NCBI GenBank assembly: GCA_018343915.1
Contig: JABRWF010000006.1
Location: forward strand, 3,968,001 to 4,032,000
Length of the DNA: 64,000 bases
Direction: 5' to 3'
Source of the DNA: Agroathelia rolfsii
Lineage: Eukaryota > Basidiomycota > Agaricomycetes > Amylocorticiales > Amylocorticiaceae
In this document: positions 59,599-64,000 of the stretch, one piece after another
Numbering within the stretch: the stretch's first letter is position 1
Layout of the letters: every line of letters starts with the position of its first letter
The notes under the pieces: generated by a model
What the model saw: only the letters and a program-made list of their open reading frames with translations
The model's database searches: none
What the model was told of the DNA's origin: nothing
Program-made: the position numbers and the translations under genes

Positions 59599-60284
59599 CG
59601 TTGAAAGTATGCAGAGATATAGTGCTCAAGCAGAGGTTACGAAAAGCTTGAAGTGTGCAACTTCCCCTTACCTGACGGCGCAGCAGTTATTAATCTTACC
59701 GATGCCTGAAACAATGGGCGGATGATTAAGCGCCGAGTCTTTTTATCCGAGTTCAGATGCTGCATTCTTGTGCACCTATCATCCTTGGGAGCGATAAAAC
59801 CACGACTTCTGTTACCACCTTACTCAGTCGCTTTTTTCGGACCTATTAGGGGTCTAAATCGCTGTCCTTAATGTAGCCTACTAGGTCTCGTTGCCATGTG
59901 GACCCCTATGGGTAATTCAGGAGCCTTAGCACAGCCACCATCCCATCCCTACCTGCAAGCACGTGCAGCACCAACGAAACGAGGGTGCTGTGCTTGCTTA
60001 GTCGAGGATTACGTATAACTTGGCATGTCAACCGCACTTCAGTTGATATTCCGGACACGTTAATTTGACTTGAAGTCGCATAATCAAATAGTCCTTCAAC
60101 CCGGCTGTTTGCTAGTGCACTCTAATTCCACCGGCCGCTCGTCGAAACGGTTTGGTGAACCTGCTACGGGATAGTTACGCTTGAAGTATGGCGTTCGGCA
60201 GCATTCGCTGGCAGGGTAGCCTACTTTATCCTTCTCCCCACCAAACACTCTGGAAGAGCTGGAAGACGCAAGTGCTCGACTACT
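59599..60284. other. Intergenic region between divergent genes
   Basis: Lies between the start of the charged protein gene (minus) and the start of DUF6534 member 9 (plus), so it is a likely shared promoter region. The frame at 60188 overlaps the leader of member 9 and is not taken as the start. Confidence 0.45.
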
Positions 60285-62243
60285 ATGTCAGCAGAATCTT
60301 TCTTGGGACCGCTGGAAATTGCAGTCGTAACATCATCCGTGTATGCTCCCTTCAGATGGTCGATTCTCGTGAAAGCTGATGGTTTTGGACTTTAAATAAT
60401 CAGAATCTTTGGCATTACGTGTATGCAATGCTACAGGTATTACGTTCAGCACTCCACTAATGATCCAACTCCTCTAAAATTCCTTGTAAGCCTATAATCG
60501 ACAAGAACACACACACTACAAAGAAATCTAATTATCATTAGGTTTCTGCCTTAACGTACTTCGATCTTTGGCGTTTCATATTCATACATCTATTGACCTG
60601 ATTAATACATTCTAGGATATTTGAAGCACTCCATATAGCACTTATTACTCATGTCCTTTACTTCTATACCATCAAATCTTACGGAAACCTGACCATGTCA
60701 ACTGGAGTATTATGGCGAGTATCAATGTTCTTTTTTTGCGCTTACTTGTATTAATAATGGACATCACAGGTCCTTTGTGGTAAAGCTTAACAAGCTCTAT
60801 GAACGTTGCCAGTGTGCCTTTAACAATATCTCTTTTGCACATAGGCTCAAGCTATTGTTTCCGTACGTTCCTTCAAGGACTTCCAGAATTATGTTTTCTG
60901 AATCACTGCAAAGGGTCTCTTAAGTAGTATCACCCAATGGTAAAACTCATGTCATTATTACTATTCTTCGCATCATCAAAATAAACGGATTGCCTCTTCC
61001 AGCTTCTTTGCCATCCGTATCTACTATCGTGAGTTTTCCAAATGAGCATTAATCATCCAACTGAGTTTCTTGTTCCAGTTAATAATCATCGTCCTTTGAT
61101 CCCCTTTACTATTGCAATCACATCCCCCTTTATAATAATCTGGAACCTATTTAACAATTTAACAGGTGGCGATTTCCCTATTTTTGCTAGGTGAGTGATT
61201 GGTTATGACCTGCACAATGTTTTAAGCCACGCTCATCTCGTTTTCAAAACAGCTGGAACAACATGTATGTGGTATCTTAGTTATGCATGCTGATTGATAC
61301 TAACAACCTGACTGAAGACTTCAATGTCTTGAGGTAAGATTGTGATATTGTCATGATGAGTAAGATTATGCCGATGTTTTCCTCCAGTTTTACTGCATCG
61401 GTGTCTTACAGATCACCAAAAAATGCTGTTACCATTGTGAGTAACTTTTATTTTGTTAGTTTCCTTTTAGGACACATTATATTTTCCCAACGTGTAGGAC
61501 GCAGCAAGCATGATACTATTTCTCATGGTATTTTGTGATGGGATTATTACAACAAGCACAATTTACTATCTTCGAAAGAGCCAGACTCGGATGCCGTTTG
61601 CTAGGTGCGCTCACATTTTATCTGGCGCAACATATCATACGATTTTGACATAATCCTTAGCACAAATCGTGTGATCAACAAGCTCATTAGATATACTTTA
61701 AACACAGGTATGAATCGTTAGGGTCTTATTTCACTGGCATTGTGTCTGGTTTTGAATCGCAGTTTTTTTTTAGGGCTTCTTACCACGTGATTGGCCTTGT
61801 TTAATTCGTCTGCTTACATTAACTTACAAGCTCTTTAAGCATCTTTGCTCTTATCACTGGTATTGTGGTAAGCATGCACCAGTACATACAGAAGTTGACG
61901 AAGTTAATAAATATTTTTAGATTCTGGTACAGAAAGATATGTTCACATTTACACCTTTTTATTTGATTACGACTCGATGTAGGTTTTCATCCCTTTACTT
62001 AACTTCATTACAGCAACCTCATTGCTTGTATAGTGTACGCGTGTTCGGTCATTTCGATGTGAGTCTATTGTTTATTTTTACCTGATTTCTCCTCATTATT
62101 TCGCCAATAGACTTAATTCTCGCGCAGCCGTGCAAAAGGAATTCATCAATATCAGTCGCGAAACCGAGACCGCCGATGCTGTTTTTACCTCTGTCGGCTT
62201 TGATTCATCTGCATGCACAACTACATACAACGGTTCGGAGTAG
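60285..62243 (+). CDS. DUF6534 seven-helix membrane protein (array member 9)
   Basis: The ATG at 60285 begins MSAESFLGPLEIAVVTSS. The exon from 60402 gives IFGITCMQCYRYYVQHSTND and PTPLKFL. The 14-base microexon is 60542-60555; next come IFEALHIALITHVLYFYTIK and SYGNLTMSTGVLW. The donor after that appears to be GC (gcgagt). Core exons give MILFLMVFCDGIITTSTIYY with LRKSQTRM, then STNRVINKLIRYTLNTG. The last exon reads RLNSRAAVQKEFINISRETE and ends TTTYNGSE, stop 62241-62243. The family LNAR motif is LNSR here. Exons between about 60780 and 61480 (helices 4-5) were not resolved with confidence, so local damage is possible. Function unknown. Confidence 0.75.
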
Positions 62244-64000
62244 CCTTCCACGATCCCTGAGAACGACAGGTGGCAGTGAAACTCAGTGGCTTAGCATGTT
62301 TGTTTGGATTGGGACTAGTGTAGTATCCTATTTCATATCACGTCCGCTTGAATACTCATTACTGTATGTAATAGTAGGATTGTATGTCTGTAACATATTG
62401 ATGCTCGGTAGATGCTTCCTCTCAAGTGTTCGGGCAGTAAAACCAGCAATAAGTCTGGCATAAACAACTGGAATACAGCTACAGGTTGAGGATGATGAGA
62501 ACAGTGCGGACATTAATGATGGTATTGGTAGTTGAGGTAGTAAAGACAGAAATGGTGTGGATATCAAGGAGGGCAGGGTTGTTAGAGATCGCATGGGCAG
62601 CGGCGGTCGCAGGGGCACTGGAGGCCATAAAGATAGCACAGGTGGGAGAAATAATTAGGATAGCGTAGATGTCAGATAATGACAGCAACCAGAATAAGAC
62701 GAAGGGGCAAGGATTAATAGCAAGAACGATAGGAGCACTAGATGAAAAGATAGTGACACCAAGACATAGGAGGTATAGATAGCTACTCACTAGCCAGAAA
62801 CTGGATCGGTTGGGATGATCATCCGGATATACACATAAATAGGTGATTGAACTTGACTTTATTGAAGATATAAAGGCAGAGAGGGATAAGCGGTGACTAA
62901 ACAGTCGCAGGCAGCCAGGAACGTTGAATTGCGAAGAATCAATGAGAGCTATAATATAGTGGCGAGTCAAAATAATTGTCACACGATCACGACTCCTCAC
63001 GATCTTATTACTCGACTGCAAAGGGGAAGACAGGATGAGGGAATCAAGGCAAAGGTGCTGGATAATAGAGGGAAACAATCAAAGGAGTACGAAATAGCAC
63101 AACGGGAGCAATAGAGGGCCAGCCACAGGCAGAGGAGGCCGGTAGTAGACTCTGAGAAATACATAGAGAAAGCAAGGGTAAGGTAATAGAGTTGCATGTG
63201 ACAGAAGTAGGCGTAGAGCTTAGGGAGCGGCAGGATAGCGATAGTGGAGAACACTAGAGCTCTAGAGGCTTGAGAGCAGGGTCACGGTGGAGGGAGCCCA
63301 TCCTTGACGGAGGGTGAGTACTACATTAGTGAGTACCGGTGAGTGTTTGGGTCCGAATATCCGAGTTGGCCCTTGGTGCAGCTGCTGCATTTGGCATCCA
63401 AGTCATTGCGTCACTGGCATCAGTACATCTCCCAGTGATACCGTATCCTCGGTCAAAATCCCTCTTAATCGATCATGGACATGATCAATCATTTGCAGAC
63501 TGGCTGGTAACTCAAGAGCATCAGGCAAGAGCCGCTAAAAGCTCGAGACAGTTGATTTCTCTCTTCCTACAAGCTTCAGCCCGGAATGGAGGCGTAGGCT
63601 GGCGGAATAACTATTAAATCAACGGTTCAACGTTCAACTCGCCCTCGTATCGTCACTGCATCAACATTTTTCTTCAGATTTAAACGACTTCCTGATCACT
63701 TGGGCTTGACTGAAGGATATTTACAAGTCTAAACGGACTTGATTAGTCACTGATACTACACTCCGATCCGAGTGAGCGTCAGCGAACGGCAGAGTCTGCC
63801 TAAGGGAGACTACCACACTCTAACTCAATAGGCTAAGCTGGTGCCAGCATCATAGCTACAACGATTTAGCGAACCTGCAATATTAGATAGTTGCTATATT
63901 GTAGAGGGGGGGGGGGGGGGATCAGTAACGCTCACTGCTGGTGCCTCTTCTCATTCTTCTCCTTACCAAAAAGTCTCATTCCGTCTGAAAGTCAGCGTCG
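62244..64000. other. No firm gene; purine-rich stretch and poly-G tract
   Basis: From 62470 to 63240 one strand is unusually purine-rich. It reads in pieces as charged, low-complexity protein broken by stops (for example HDLITRLQRGRQDEGIKAKV), perhaps a long-dead gene; the opposite-strand 199-codon frame is then only its mirror. A run of 15 G lies at 63906-63920. Confidence 0.35.

Noticed and set aside
62479..63078. 199-codon minus-strand frame
   Set aside because: Composition (Ser, Ile, Leu, Pro rich) is what the complement of a purine-rich tract produces. No intron pattern, domain or plausible start context; the plus strand reads as broken charged protein.

Overview
This is a eukaryotic window from a filamentous basidiomycete. 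The evidence is numerous 45-80 base GT-AG introns, an intron-containing nuclear tRNA-Ile(AAU), and protein families largely confined to Agaricomycetes: DUF6534 and DUF6533 seven-helix membrane proteins and other lineage-specific multi-pass proteins. A Rhizoctonia/Ceratobasidium-like fungus would fit, but the sequence alone does not fix the genus. No bacterial operon, CRISPR or phage signature was seen.

Layout. 1-3.6 kb: mobile-element debris (a retroelement-like ORF pair running off the left edge, an LTR copy, a Helitron-like 3' end). 4.5-6.8 kb: a tRNA and a secreted GH5 beta-mannanase gene. 8.0-9.3 kb: half of a terminal-inverted-repeat element and a decayed LINE with an RNase H domain. 9.5-10.7 kb: a seven-helix receptor-like gene with an in-frame stop. 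11.7-13.3 kb: a secreted M28 zinc aminopeptidase. 14-62 kb: an array of membrane-protein genes on both strands. It holds seven apparently intact and two decayed DUF6534 genes, two full and one truncated gene of a second seven-helix family, and one DUF6533 gene. Interspersed are a palindromic inverted-repeat element (30.7-31.2 kb) and a second LTR copy split by a solo LTR with a clean AGCAC target duplication (35.9-37.4 kb). 57-59.6 kb: a charged nuclear-type protein of unknown function with a possible premature stop. 62.2-64 kb: low-information DNA.

Two results stand out. First, a segmental duplication of about 5.1 kb (41.65-46.9 kb and 51.47-56.6 kb) copied the tail of one membrane-protein gene plus a whole DUF6534 gene; the left breakpoint lies in an intron, so only the last exon of the first gene was copied. 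Second, all seven full DUF6534 genes and one of the two dead ones carry a microexon of exactly 14 bases at the same place, between the first conserved helix block and the next, although the surrounding proteins have diverged strongly. The region looks like a birth-and-death nursery of receptor-like membrane proteins, placed next to two secreted hydrolases (mannanase, aminopeptidase). A role in sensing is inference only; no ligand or partner is visible.

Exon boundaries were read by eye from splice motifs and paralogue comparison. CDS coordinates are gene spans from start to stop and include introns.
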